The notes under the pieces are model-generated. The model saw only the letters and a list, made by a program, of their open reading frames with translations. It was not told the origin of the DNA and did no database searches. The translations under genes were made by a program, and so were the position numbers. From Pseudogulbenkiania sp. (lineage in GTDB: Bacteria; Pseudomonadota; Gammaproteobacteria; Burkholderiales; Chromobacteriaceae), in NCBI GenBank assembly GCA_016192025.1, contig JACPUY010000328.1, forward strand, positions 1-34,686: a stretch of DNA of 34,686 bases, read 5' to 3'. Of this stretch, positions 1 through 12,963 are shown piece by piece (positions within the stretch are counted from its first letter, which is position 1; the number at the start of each line of letters is the position of its first letter).

Positions 1-634
<634 letters not shown>

Positions 635-670
635 GATTCGGACATTAAGCCTCTGGTTAGGGGTGTGCGC

Positions 671-710
671 CCCACTTTTACCCACTTCACCCCACTTTTC
701 GCCACTATAA
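671..710 (-). promoter_or_regulatory. MraZ operator: four direct repeats (AGTGG[G/C]) at exact 10-bp spacing
   Basis: Minus strand reads ttatAGTGGCgaaaAGTGGGgtgaAGTGGGtaaaAGTGGGgcgc. This matches the known MraZ box architecture (TGGG-type repeats on a 10-bp period) upstream of mraZ. Confidence 0.85.
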
Positions 711-732
711 GAAAGAAGCGTCATAGGGTCAA
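704..732 (-). promoter_or_regulatory. Sigma70-type promoter for mraZ/dcw cluster
   Basis: Minus strand: TTGACC (727-732), 17-bp spacer, TATAGT (704-709). The first MraZ box overlaps the -10. Confidence 0.75.
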
Positions 733-869
733 CCTGAGCCGGAGCACAACCTCCTTTTAAGACAAGGGCTTAGAAACACCTCACAAGGAATAACCCTATT
801 AAATCAGCAGCTTAAAAAAAGCGTTGAAAGTAGGCTGTGAAAAGGGGGAATACAACAGCCGCAAACGGC

Positions 870-908
870 AAAAAAAATACAGGCGACATGCCGTGGCATG
901 CCGCCTGT
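870..908 (-). terminator. Rho-independent terminator downstream of gatB
   Basis: Minus strand ACAGGCGGCATGCC-AC-GGCATGTCGCCTGT-A-TTTTTTTT: 14-bp stem with one G-U pair, then 8 T. Confidence 0.88.
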
Positions 909-944
909 CGCCGGGTCCGGCCCCGGCCTGCGCCGCGCTCGGCG

Positions 945-2372
<1,428 letters not shown>

Positions 2373-2469
2373 GGTCGGAAAATCCTTCTACATGAAAGAG
2401 CGGAGCAACAGCACCGCTCTGCGAAAACGTAAACTTCAAGCCTGCAGGCAAATGGACCGAAGGCAAGGC

Positions 2470-2484
2470 GGGCGGGCGGGCGGG
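2470..2484 (+). other. Perfect G-quadruplex motif (GGGC)3GGG in the gatA-gatB intergenic region
   Basis: Sequence gcGGGcGGGcGGGcGGGcgc: four G3 runs with 1-nt loops; also a tetranucleotide tandem repeat. Confidence 0.7.
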
Positions 2485-2541
2485 CGCAGACCGTACATAG
2501 CATAGCGCCCAACGCCGGATTCGGGTCGTGCCGCCGCAGGC

Positions 2542-3993
2542 TTACAGGGCCGGTGCCTTCCGGTGCCAGTCGGTCACCTGCTGGAACTGGTGCGCCACGT
2601 TCAGCATCTTCGCTTCGGCGAAGTAGTTGCCGATGATCTGCAGACCCACCGGGCGGCCGTTGGCGGCGAAGCCGGCTGGCACGCTCATGCCGGGCAGGCC
2701 GGCCAGGTTGACCGACAGCGTATAGATGTCGGACAGGTACATCTGCACCGGGTCGCCCGACTTCTCGCCGAGATTGAACGCCGCGGTCGGCGCCACCGGG
2801 CCGAGGATGACGTCGCAGCGTTCGAACGCGGCCTTGAAGTCGTTGGCGATCAGGCGGCGGATCTTCTGCGCCTTCAGGTAGTAGGCGTCGTAGTAGCCAT
2901 GGGACAGCACGTAGGTGCCGACCATGATGCGGCGCTTGACCTCGGCGCCAAAGCCCTCGGCGCGGGTCTTTTCGTACATGTCGACCAGGTCCTTGTACTC
3001 GGCGGCACGGTGGCCGTAGCGCACGCCGTCGTAACGGCTGAGGTTGGTCGAGGCCTCGGCCGGGGCGATCACGTAGTAGGCCGGGATGCTCAACTGGGTA
3101 TTCGGCAGGCTGATCTCGACCACCTCGGCACCCAGCTTCTTCAGCTCGGCGATGGCGCCGTCGACCACGCCGGCCACGTCTTCGGCCAGGCCCTCGGCGA
3201 AGTACTCGCGCGGCAGGCCGATTTTCAGCCCGTTCAGCGGCTTATTCAGGTCGCGGGTGTAGTCTTCCTTGGTGCGCTCGAGGCTGGTCGAGTCACGCGC
3301 ATCGAAGCCGGCCATGACGTTCAAGAGCAACGCGCAGTCCTCGGCGGTCTGTGCCAGCGGGCCGCCCTGATCGAGCGAGGAGGCGTAGGCCACCATGCCG
3401 TAGCGCGACACCACGCCGTAGGTCGGCTTGATGCCGGTCACGCCGCAGTGCGAGGCTGGCTGGCGGATCGAGCCGCCGGTATCGGTGCCGGTGGCTACCG
3501 GCGCGAGACGCGCCGCCACCGCCGCGGCCGAGCCACCGGACGAGCCGCCGGGGATCGCCGCCAGGTCCCACGGGTTCTTCACCGGGCCGTAGAAGCTGTT
3601 CTCGTTGGACGAGCCCATGGCGAACTCGTCCATATTGGTACGGCCGAGCGTCACCAGGCCGGCGGCGCGGCACTGCTCGATCGCGTGCGCGTCGTAGGGC
3701 GAAATGAAGTTGTCGAGCATCTTCGAGCCGCAGCTGGTCTTCCAGCCCTGCTGACAAAAGATGTCCTTGTGCGCGATCGGCACGCCGGCGAGCGGGCCGG
3801 CCTGGCCGGCGGCGCGCAGCGCGTCGGCAGCGCGCGCCTCGGCCAGCGTCTTGTCGCCGTCGACGGTGATGAAGGCGTTGAGCACCGGGTTGAGCGCCGC
3901 GATGCGGTTGAGGTAGAGCCCGGCGAGTTCCTCGCTGGACACGGCTTTTGCCGCCAGTTGCTGCGACAGTGCCTTGAGGGTGGCGTTAATCAT
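2542..3993 (-). CDS. gatA: Asp-tRNA(Asn)/Glu-tRNA(Gln) amidotransferase subunit A
   Basis: [25 protein letters not shown]...[17 protein letters not shown]...; amidase signature. Start chosen at 3993 rather than the 4071 of the ORF track. Confidence 0.97.
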   Translation of the reverse strand: MINATLKALSQQLAAKAVSSEELAGLYLNRIAALNPVLNAFITVDGDKTLAEARAADALRAAGQAGPLAGVPIAHKDIFCQQGWKTSCGSKMLDNFISPYDAHAIEQCRAAGLVTLGRTNMDEFAMGSSNENSFYGPVKNPWDLAAIPGGSSGGSAAAVAARLAPVATGTDTGGSIRQPASHCGVTGIKPTYGVVSRYGMVAYASSLDQGGPLAQTAEDCALLLNVMAGFDARDSTSLERTKEDYTRDLNKPLNGLKIGLPREYFAEGLAEDVAGVVDGAIAELKKLGAEVVEISLPNTQLSIPAYYVIAPAEASTNLSRYDGVRYGHRAAEYKDLVDMYEKTRAEGFGAEVKRRIMVGTYVLSHGYYDAYYLKAQKIRRLIANDFKAAFERCDVILGPVAPTAAFNLGEKSGDPVQMYLSDIYTLSVNLAGLPGMSVPAGFAANGRPVGLQIIGNYFAEAKMLNVAHQFQQVTDWHRKAPAL

Positions 3994-4003
3994 GGTGTCG
4001 TAA

Positions 4004-5629
<1,626 letters not shown>

Positions 5630-5672
5630 ATCGGACCCGCGTCCGGCCTGACACGGCCGGATGTTCTGCCAG

Positions 5673-6554
5673 ATGGACTTTGCCAATAACCCCAGCTTCT
5701 TCCACCAGGGACCGCGCCCCGGCGTGCGCCTGGCGCTGTGCGTGCTGCTGTCGGTCGCGCTGTTGATCGGCGATAGCCGCTTCAGCCTGATGGAGCACCT
5801 GCGCGAGGGCCTGTCGGTGGTACTGTACCCGCTGCAGCGCGCGGTCAACGTGCCGTTTGCCGGCGCGCGCCATGTCATCGACTTCTTCACCGCGCAGGCT
5901 GAACTGAAGGCGGAAAACGACGCGCTGAAAAACCAGCGGCTGCAGATGTCGGCGCAGCTGTTGCGCCTCGCCACCGTCGAACGCGAGTACCGCGAACTAC
6001 GCCAGCTCAACGACATCAAATCGTCACGCGCCGAGGGCGGCCAGCTGGCCGAGGTGCTGTACACCGGGCGCGACCCGTTCTCCTACAAGCTGATCATCGA
6101 CAAGGGCGAGGACGCCCACATCCGTCCGGGCCAGCCGGTGATCGACAGCCAGGGACTGATCGGCCAGGTAACGCGGGTACAGCCGCTGACCGCCGAGGTA
6201 ACGCTGATCATCGACAAGAACCACATGGTACCGGTGATGATCGAACGTACCGGCGCGCGCGCCATCCTGTACGGCTACGGTGGCGGAGTCGAGGTACGCT
6301 ACCTGTCCAACCAGGCGGACGTGCACCAACAGGACCTGCTGGTGACCTCAGGCATCGACGACCTGTATCCGGCTGGCCTGCCGGTGGCGCGCGTCGGCAA
6401 GGTCGAGCGCAATACCGGTGCCGCCTTTGCCCGTCTCGCCACCAGCCCCATGGCCGGCGTGCAGCAGAGCCGCTTCGTGCTGGTGCTGAACCAGAAACAG
6501 CACGTGCCGGCCCGCCCGGCCACGGCTGACGCCAAGCAGAACGCTACGGAGTAA
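5673..6554 (+). CDS. mreC: Rod shape-determining protein MreC
   Basis: MDFANNPSFFHQGPRPGVRLALCVLLSVALLIGD...; N-terminal TM, coiled coil, MreC beta domain. An alternative start lies at 5661. Confidence 0.94.
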   Translation: MDFANNPSFFHQGPRPGVRLALCVLLSVALLIGDSRFSLMEHLREGLSVVLYPLQRAVNVPFAGARHVIDFFTAQAELKAENDALKNQRLQMSAQLLRLATVEREYRELRQLNDIKSSRAEGGQLAEVLYTGRDPFSYKLIIDKGEDAHIRPGQPVIDSQGLIGQVTRVQPLTAEVTLIIDKNHMVPVMIERTGARAILYGYGGGVEVRYLSNQADVHQQDLLVTSGIDDLYPAGLPVARVGKVERNTGAAFARLATSPMAGVQQSRFVLVLNQKQHVPARPATADAKQNATE

Positions 6555-6556
6555 GC

Positions 6557-7060
6557 ATGTCGTTCGACCGCCCCCGAGAACTGTTGAAGCCGGTCAAGCG
6601 CCGTTTCATCTACCTGACCTTCGCCATCGCCATACTGGTCGAGCTGATCCCGCTGCCGGCCGGCTCCACCCGCTGGCTGCCGGACCTTATCGGCCTGTTG
6701 CTGCTGTACTGGGTGATCAACCAGCCGCGCCGCATCAACATCGGCAGCGCCTTCCTGCTCGGCCTGATCGCCGACGTGGCCACCGCCGGCCTGTTCGGCC
6801 AGCACGCGCTGGCCTACTCGGTGACCAGCTACTTGGCGCTGATGCAGCAGCGCCAGCTGGTGATGTTCAACCTCGGCCAGCAGGCGCTGGCGGTGCTCGG
6901 GCTGATGCTGGCCAACCAGGCCATCATGGTAGTGGCGCGCATGATCACCGGCGCCGCCTTTGTCGGCTGGAGCTACTTCCTGCCGCCGCTGATCGCCGCG
7001 CTGCTGTGGCCGCTGTTGACCAAGCTGCTGTTGCTGCCGTACCGGCAGCATTCGGTGTAG
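6557..7060 (+). CDS. mreD: Rod shape-determining protein MreD
   Basis: 167 aa polytopic membrane protein immediately after mreC. Confidence 0.92.
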   Translation: MSFDRPRELLKPVKRRFIYLTFAIAILVELIPLPAGSTRWLPDLIGLLLLYWVINQPRRINIGSAFLLGLIADVATAGLFGQHALAYSVTSYLALMQQRQLVMFNLGQQALAVLGLMLANQAIMVVARMITGAAFVGWSYFLPPLIAALLWPLLTKLLLLPYRQHSV

Positions 7061-7066
7061 CCCGGC

Positions 7067-7744
7067 ATGCCCCGCCCCCCCCGTTTCAAGAACGCCCAGG
7101 CAGAGGAAGGCCAGTTCCAGCTACGGCTGCTGGTCGCTTACGCCTTCATGCTGCTGCTGTTCCTGCTGCTGGTCAGCCGTTTCGTCTGGCTGCAGGTGAT
7201 GCAGCACGAACACTTTTCCACGCTGGCCCAGAACAACCGCATCTCGCTGGTGCCGATTCTGCCCAACCGCGGGCTGATCGTCGACCGCAACGGCGTGATC
7301 CTGGCGCAGAACTACTCGGCCTACACGCTGGAACTCACCCCGAGCAAGATCGCCGATCTCGACGCCACCGTGACCCAACTCGGTACGCTGGTGAACATCA
7401 CCCCGCGCGATCTGAAGCTGTTCAAGAAGTTGCGCGCGGAAACGCACAGCTTCGAGGCGATCCCGCTCAAGGTCAAACTGAGCGAGGAGGAAGCGGCACG
7501 CATGGCGGCGCACGCCTGGCGTTTTCCCGGCGTGGAGGTCAAGGCCCGGCTGTTCCGCGACTACCCGTTCAAGGAGCTGACCAGCCACGTGCTCGGCTAC
7601 ATCGGTCGCATCAACACCCGCGACGTGGCACGGCTGGAGGAGGACGGCAAGACCACCAACTACCGCGGCACCAGCTATATCGGCAAGACCGGCCTGGAAT
7701 ACACCTACGAGGATCCGCTGCACGGCACGGTCGGCTTCGAGTAA
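7067..7744 (+). CDS. mrdA: Penicillin-binding protein 2, N-terminal fragment (TM anchor and pedestal/dimer domain), ending at in-frame TAA
   Basis: MPRPPRFKNAQAEEGQFQLRLLVAYAFMLLLFLLLVSRFVWLQVMQHEHF...NRGLIVDRNGVILAQNYSAYTLELTPSKI...EYTYEDPLHGTVGFE*. The stop is TAA at 7742-7744, in the same frame as the next ORF. Confidence 0.9.
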   Translation: MPRPPRFKNAQAEEGQFQLRLLVAYAFMLLLFLLLVSRFVWLQVMQHEHFSTLAQNNRISLVPILPNRGLIVDRNGVILAQNYSAYTLELTPSKIADLDATVTQLGTLVNITPRDLKLFKKLRAETHSFEAIPLKVKLSEEEAARMAAHAWRFPGVEVKARLFRDYPFKELTSHVLGYIGRINTRDVARLEEDGKTTNYRGTSYIGKTGLEYTYEDPLHGTVGFE

Positions 7745-9064
7745 ATGGAAACCGCCGCCGGCGGGCGCGCCATCCGTACGCTGCCCCGCACCCCGCCGGT
7801 CAACGGCCAGAGCCTGCACCTGGCGCTGGACATCCGGCTGCAGGAGATAGCCGACAAGCTGTTCGGCAAACGCCGCGGTGCGCTGGTGGCGATCGACCCG
7901 CGCGACGGCGGCGTGCTGGCCTTCCTGTCCAAGCCGGGCTTCGACCCCTCGCTGTTCATCGACGGCATCGACAGCCAGACCTGGAAGGAACTGAACGAGG
8001 ACTGGGAAAAGCCGCTGGTCAATCGAGCGCTGCGCGGCCTCTACCCGCCCGGCTCGACCTTCAAGCCGTTCATGGCGATGGCGGCGCTGGAAGCCGGTGC
8101 CGTCGGCCCCAACGACATCCGCCCGGCGCCCGGCTACTTCACCCTGCCCGGCAGCAGTCACCAGTTCCGCGACAGCAAGCCGTCCGGCAACGGCATGGTC
8201 AACCTGGCACGCGCCATCGCAGTGTCCAGCGACACCTTCTTCTACAAGGTGGCATGGGACATGGGCATCGACCGCATCCACCCGCTGCTCGGCCAGTTCG
8301 GGCTCGGCAGCAAGACCGGCATCGATCTGGACGGCGAGGCGGCCGGGGTGCTGCCGAGCAAGGAATGGAAGGCCCGGCGCTTCGCCAAGCATCGCCCGGA
8401 AGTGCGCCGCTGGTACCCGGCCGACGTGGTCAGCATCGGCATCGGCCAGGGCTTCAACGCCTACACCCCGTTGCAAATGGCCAATGGCGTTGCGGCACTG
8501 GCCAATGACGGCGTGGTCTTCAAGCCGCACCTGGTGCAGCAGGTGGTGGACGACCGCCACGGCCAGGCGACCGCGGTTAATACCCGCCCGGTACGGCACA
8601 TTCCGTTCAAGCCGGCCCACTTCGCCTACGTCAAACGCGGCATGCAGGCGGTGCTGCAGCCGGGCGGCACCGCAGCGCGCATCGGCCAGAACCTGCCCTA
8701 CAGCATGGCCGGCAAGACCGGCACCGCGCAGGTGGTGCAGATCAAGCAGGGCGCCAAGTACAACGCCGGCGCACTGGCCGAGCGCTACCGCGACCACTCG
8801 TGGTTCGTGGCGTTCGCCCCGGTCGAGGCACCGAAGATCGCCGTGGCGGTGATCGTCGAGAACGCCGGCTTCGGTGCGGCCGCGGCGGCTCCGATCGTGC
8901 GCGCCCTGACTGACTTTTACCTCACCGGCAAGGTGCCGGCGGATCTTGCCGGCCAGTTGCAGACGGTGAAGACAGAAACCCGCAGCGCGGCGGAAATTGC
9001 CCGGGCCCAGGCCGAGCGCGCCGCCGAAGAGCAGGAGAGCCACGATGCAAACCCCGCTCCTTAA
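7745..9064 (+). CDS. mrdA: Penicillin-binding protein 2, C-terminal fragment (transpeptidase domain)
   Basis: METAAGGRAIRTLPRTPPVNGQSLHLALDIRLQEIAD...; motifs STFK, SSD and KTG present. Same frame as 7067..7744, beginning with ATG directly after the TAA. Confidence 0.88.
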   Translation: METAAGGRAIRTLPRTPPVNGQSLHLALDIRLQEIADKLFGKRRGALVAIDPRDGGVLAFLSKPGFDPSLFIDGIDSQTWKELNEDWEKPLVNRALRGLYPPGSTFKPFMAMAALEAGAVGPNDIRPAPGYFTLPGSSHQFRDSKPSGNGMVNLARAIAVSSDTFFYKVAWDMGIDRIHPLLGQFGLGSKTGIDLDGEAAGVLPSKEWKARRFAKHRPEVRRWYPADVVSIGIGQGFNAYTPLQMANGVAALANDGVVFKPHLVQQVVDDRHGQATAVNTRPVRHIPFKPAHFAYVKRGMQAVLQPGGTAARIGQNLPYSMAGKTGTAQVVQIKQGAKYNAGALAERYRDHSWFVAFAPVEAPKIAVAVIVENAGFGAAAAAPIVRALTDFYLTGKVPADLAGQLQTVKTETRSAAEIARAQAERAAEEQESHDANPAP

Positions 9065-10139
9065 ACGCCTCTGGCAGTTCGTGCGTGAACCGCTGGACGG
9101 CTGGCTGATGCTGTTCCTCGGCCTGGTGTTCGTGCTCAGCATGCTGGTGCTGTATTCAGCCTCGAACCAGAGCTTCGAAAAGATCGACAACAAGCTGGTC
9201 TACACCCTGCTCGGGTTGACGGTGATGTGGGGTGCGGCGCGGATGCGCCCGCAGTCGATCATGAACTTCGCGCCGCCGGTCTACGCACTGGGGGTGCTGC
9301 TGCTGGTGGCGGTGCATTTCAAGGGGGTGACGGTCAACGGTTCGACGCGCTGGCTGGAACTGGGCATCACCCGCATCCAGCCGTCGGAAATCATGAAGAT
9401 CGCGCTGCCGATGATGGTGGCGTGGTTCTTCCAGCGCTTCGAATTGAGCCTGCGCTGGTGGCATTACCTGATCGCCGTGGTGCTGATCGTCATCCCCGGG
9501 GGGCTGGTGCTGAAGCAGCCCGACCTCGGCACCGCCACGCTGATCATGGCGGCGGGTTTCTTCGTGCTGTACTTTGCCGGGCTGTCATGGAAGGTGCTGA
9601 TCGGCGGCGCGCTGGCCTTTGCCGCCAGCCTGCCGATCATCTGGAATCTGATGCACGACTACCAGAAGAAACGGGTGCTGACGCTGATCGACCCGATGGA
9701 AGACCCGCTCGGCGCCGGCTATCACATCATCCAATCGATGATCGCCATCGGCTCCGGCGGACCGTTCGGCAAGGGCTGGCTCAACGGCACCCAGACCCAT
9801 CTCGACTACATCCCGGAACGCACCACCGACTTCATCTTCGCGGTGTACTCGGAGGAGTTCGGACTGCTCGGCAACGCCATCCTGGTGGCGCTCTACCTGC
9901 TGATCGTCAGCCGCGGGCTGATGATCACCGCCCGCGCCCAGACGCTGTACGGCCGGCTGATGGGAGGCTCGATCACCCTGTCGTTCTTCGTCTACGCCTT
10001 CGTCAACATGGGCATGGTGGCCGGCATCCTGCCGGTGGTCGGCGTGCCGCTGCCCCTGGTGTCCTACGGTGGCACCGCCACCCTGACGCTGATGTTCGGG
10101 CTCGGCATGCTGATGAGTATCGGCAACACGCGGCGCTGA
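9045..10139 (+). CDS. rodA: Rod shape-determining protein RodA (SEDS glycosyltransferase)
   Basis: MQTPLLKRLWQFVREPLDGWLMLFLGLVFVLSMLVLYSAS...; SEDS family motifs (QPDLGTA, SYGGTATL). Start overlaps the mrdA 3' end by 20 bp. Confidence 0.95.
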   Translation: MQTPLLKRLWQFVREPLDGWLMLFLGLVFVLSMLVLYSASNQSFEKIDNKLVYTLLGLTVMWGAARMRPQSIMNFAPPVYALGVLLLVAVHFKGVTVNGSTRWLELGITRIQPSEIMKIALPMMVAWFFQRFELSLRWWHYLIAVVLIVIPGGLVLKQPDLGTATLIMAAGFFVLYFAGLSWKVLIGGALAFAASLPIIWNLMHDYQKKRVLTLIDPMEDPLGAGYHIIQSMIAIGSGGPFGKGWLNGTQTHLDYIPERTTDFIFAVYSEEFGLLGNAILVALYLLIVSRGLMITARAQTLYGRLMGGSITLSFFVYAFVNMGMVAGILPVVGVPLPLVSYGGTATLTLMFGLGMLMSIGNTRR

Positions 10140-10143
10140 AGCG

Positions 10144-10458
10144 TCAGCCCAGCCAGCGCAGCGCGCCATACACGGCAAAGCTGACCACGATGGCGAGCAG
10201 CGTGCGCCGGGTCAGCAGCGCCACCAGCCCGGCCACCAGCGTGCCGACCAGGTAGGGGTTGGCCGGCGATAGGTCGAGCGCCCCCTGCGGCGCCAGCGCC
10301 ATCGGCACCACCAGCGCGGTCAGCACCGCCGCCGGCACGTAGTGCAGCGCGCGGTTGAGCCAGGGCGGGAAGCTCAAACGTTGGCCGAACACCAGGAAAC
10401 TGGCGCGGATCAGCACGGTCAACAGTGCCATGCCGGCGATGGTCAGCCAGATCGTCAT
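10144..10458 (-). CDS. azlD: AzlD-family branched-chain amino acid exporter small subunit
   Basis: [53 protein letters not shown]...; overlaps azlC by ATGA. Confidence 0.88.
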   Translation of the reverse strand: MTIWLTIAGMALLTVLIRASFLVFGQRLSFPPWLNRALHYVPAAVLTALVVPMALAPQGALDLSPANPYLVGTLVAGLVALLTRRTLLAIVVSFAVYGALRWLG

Positions 10459-11156
10459 GCCGGTACCCTCCTTCCGGCCACTCTTTCGCACACCACGCCG
10501 GCCAGCACACCGAAGAGCGCCGCCAGCATCAGGTCGAGCTTGTAGGGCAGCCCGCGCGCCAGCAGCGCCACCGCCCCGGCCACAGCAGCCGCAGCCAGCG
10601 CCGGGCGCTGTTTCAGCTGCGGCGCGACGATCGCGGTGAAGGTCGCCACCATGGCGAAGTCCAGCCCCCAGCCGGCCAGCCCCGGCACCGCCTTGCCGAG
10701 CGTCACCCCCATCGCACTCCACAGGAACCAGTTCAGGTACATCGCCAGCGAGGAACCGAGCTGATACCACTGCCCGCCGGCCGCGCCCTGCGAACGGAAG
10801 CGGTGTTCCACCACGGCGAAGGTCTCGTCGGTCAGCCAGAACGCCAGCGGCCAGCGCCAGCGCGCGCTCCAGCCGCGCGCGTAGGGCAGCAGCGTGGCGC
10901 TGTACAGCGCGTGGCGCAGGTTGACGACGAAGGTGGTGAGCCAGATCACCGGCAGCGCCGCACCGGCGCCGATCAGGCTGACCGCAACGAACTGCGAGGA
11001 ACCGGCGAAGACGCAGGCCGACATCGCCAGCGCGGCGCCGGCCGACAGCCCGGCGCCCACGGCCAGCGTGCCGAAGATCAGGCCGAATGGCGCAGCGCCG
11101 ACCAGCATCGGCAGCGAATCGCGCGCGCCGGCGAGCACAAGAGCGGAAGGTTTCAT
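10455..11156 (-). CDS. azlC: AzlC-family branched-chain amino acid exporter large subunit
   Basis: [59 protein letters not shown]...; classic AzlC signature. Confidence 0.92.
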   Translation of the reverse strand: MKPSALVLAGARDSLPMLVGAAPFGLIFGTLAVGAGLSAGAALAMSACVFAGSSQFVAVSLIGAGAALPVIWLTTFVVNLRHALYSATLLPYARGWSARWRWPLAFWLTDETFAVVEHRFRSQGAAGGQWYQLGSSLAMYLNWFLWSAMGVTLGKAVPGLAGWGLDFAMVATFTAIVAPQLKQRPALAAAAVAGAVALLARGLPYKLDLMLAALFGVLAGVVCERVAGRRVPA

Positions 11157-11195
11157 CAGATCAGCCAAAGGAAGTCGCAGACGCACCAGTCTGGC

Positions 11196-12047
11196 TCACG
11201 CGCCGGGATGCGTCTTGAACGATCTTGCGCCGACAGCGCGCTGGTAGGCGGCCGGCGTCACGCCCAGCGCGTGGCGGAAGGCCCGCGTCAGATGCGCCTG
11301 GTCGGCAAAGCCCAGCTCGGCGGCCGCCTCGGATGGCCGCCAGCCGCGCGCCAGCAAGGTACGCGCCCGCGCCACCCGCAGTTGGTTGCGCCAGGCCACC
11401 GGCGGCAGCCCGAGACGCTGGCGGAACAGCCGGTTGAGATGGTAGGGCGACAGCTCGACGGCATCCGCCAGTTGCTGCAGCGACAGGTTTTCTGCCAGCC
11501 GGTCGGCCAGCAGCGCCCGCGCCCGCTCCACCGCCAGCGGATGGGGCGACAAGGGCTGGCTGCCTATGCTCATGTGGCGCTGCAGTACCGCCGAGAACAC
11601 CGCGTACAAGGCCGACTCGCGCTGCAGCCGGTCCTCGCTGGAACAGAGCAACAGGTGCAACTGGTTCAGCCCTTCGGCCAGTTCGGCGTCGTGCAGCACC
11701 GTGGCGCGAAAGTACGGCACGGCGTCGGCGCGGCCGCTGATCTGCTGCGCCAGCCGGCGCATGAACGCCGCCGACGGGTAAAAACCCCGGTAGGCCCAGC
11801 CGCTCTCCTCACCCGCCTCGCCGGTATGCACCTCGCCCGGGTTGATCACGATCAGCTGGCCGCGTCCGGCCTGATGGGCGCTGCCGTGGTAGTGATAGCG
11901 CTGCGAGCCCTGGATCAGCGTGTTCACCACGTATTCCTCGTGGAAATGCGGCGCGAACACGTGATCGACGTAGCGGGCGTCCAGGCACTCCAGCGGCGCC
12001 AGATCGTCGGCGCGGAAAAAGCGGGCATATTCGGAGTGCTGGTGCAT
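11196..12047 (-). CDS. AraC-family transcriptional regulator, likely regulator of azlCD
   Basis: N-terminal cupin-like sensor (HFHEEYVVNTLIQG...GEVHTGEAGEE), C-terminal double HTH (LSLQQLADAVELSPYHLNRLFRQRLGLPPVAWRNQLRVARARTLLARG). Confidence 0.9.
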   Translation of the reverse strand: MHQHSEYARFFRADDLAPLECLDARYVDHVFAPHFHEEYVVNTLIQGSQRYHYHGSAHQAGRGQLIVINPGEVHTGEAGEESGWAYRGFYPSAAFMRRLAQQISGRADAVPYFRATVLHDAELAEGLNQLHLLLCSSEDRLQRESALYAVFSAVLQRHMSIGSQPLSPHPLAVERARALLADRLAENLSLQQLADAVELSPYHLNRLFRQRLGLPPVAWRNQLRVARARTLLARGWRPSEAAAELGFADQAHLTRAFRHALGVTPAAYQRAVGARSFKTHPGA

Positions 12048-12171
12048 GGCGCGATGGCGGCCCTGGCAAGTGGTGCCTGTCATTCTGCCCGGTTTTGCCC
12101 GGTGCGACTTGATCGATATTGCGGCGACCTGCTTTTGCCCCACCGCCCAGCCGGGATCGGTTCGGCAGGGC

Positions 12172-12819
12172 TCAGAAACCGGCGAGGAAGGTGCGCACGC
12201 CCGAGCCGATGAACTGGACGCCGACGCAGATCAGCAGAAAACCCATCAGCCGCGTCATCACCTCGCGCCCGGAACGGCCGAGCTTCCCCGAGATCAGCAC
12301 CGACGAGCGCAACACCAGCCAGGTGCCGAGACAGGCCAGTGCGATCGCCAGCACCGTCATCGCCATGGCCAGCGCCTTGGCCGGCACGCCGTGCAATTCG
12401 GCGATCTCGGTGGCGATGCCGATCACCACCGCGATCGTTCCCGGCCCGCTGATGCCCGGCATCGCCAGCGGGAAGAAGGCGTAATCCTCCTTGCCATCCG
12501 AGGTCTTGGGCGCCATGCTCGGGTCCTGCGACAGGAACAGCATGCGGTAGCCCAGCACCGCCACCACGAAGCCGCCGGCGATGCGCAACGCGCCGTAGGA
12601 AATGCCGAACAATTCCAGGATCAGGTTGCCGGCCAACAGCGACACCAGCATGATGCCGGCAGCGAACAGGCAGGCGCGACGCGCCTGGTGCGCCCGCCTT
12701 TCCTCGCTCATGTCGCGAGTCAGCGTGATAAACAGCGGAATCTTCGACAGCGGGTTGGTGATGGTGATCAGACTGATCAGACCACCAAACAGGAACTGCA
12801 GGTACAGGGCTTTCAGCAT
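12172..12819 (-). CDS. MarC family integral membrane protein
   Basis: MLKALYLQFLFGGLISLITITNPLSKIPLFITLTRDMSEERRAHQARRAC...ISGPGTIAVVIG; MarC/YhgN-like. Confidence 0.9.
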   Translation of the reverse strand: MLKALYLQFLFGGLISLITITNPLSKIPLFITLTRDMSEERRAHQARRACLFAAGIMLVSLLAGNLILELFGISYGALRIAGGFVVAVLGYRMLFLSQDPSMAPKTSDGKEDYAFFPLAMPGISGPGTIAVVIGIATEIAELHGVPAKALAMAMTVLAIALACLGTWLVLRSSVLISGKLGRSGREVMTRLMGFLLICVGVQFIGSGVRTFLAGF

Positions 12820-12963
12820 GGGCAACAGTCGACAATGTCGGGCCGTCATTCTACCCGCTTACCGGCGGCTTGCCAGCGGGCGCGGCGCTGCGGCAATCTG
12901 TCGCAGTACCGACAGGCGACGCTATGCTACGGTTATGCCGTCAACCCTCACTGATATGAAGAC

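Noticed and set aside
7121-9193. 690-aa minus-strand ORF antisense to mrdA
   Set aside because: Shadow ORF caused by GC-rich third positions; no recognisable protein pattern. It does not explain the TAA in mrdA.
10425-12212. 595-aa plus-strand ORF over azlC and the AraC regulator
   Set aside because: Gln/Arg-rich antisense frame crossing several real minus-strand genes.
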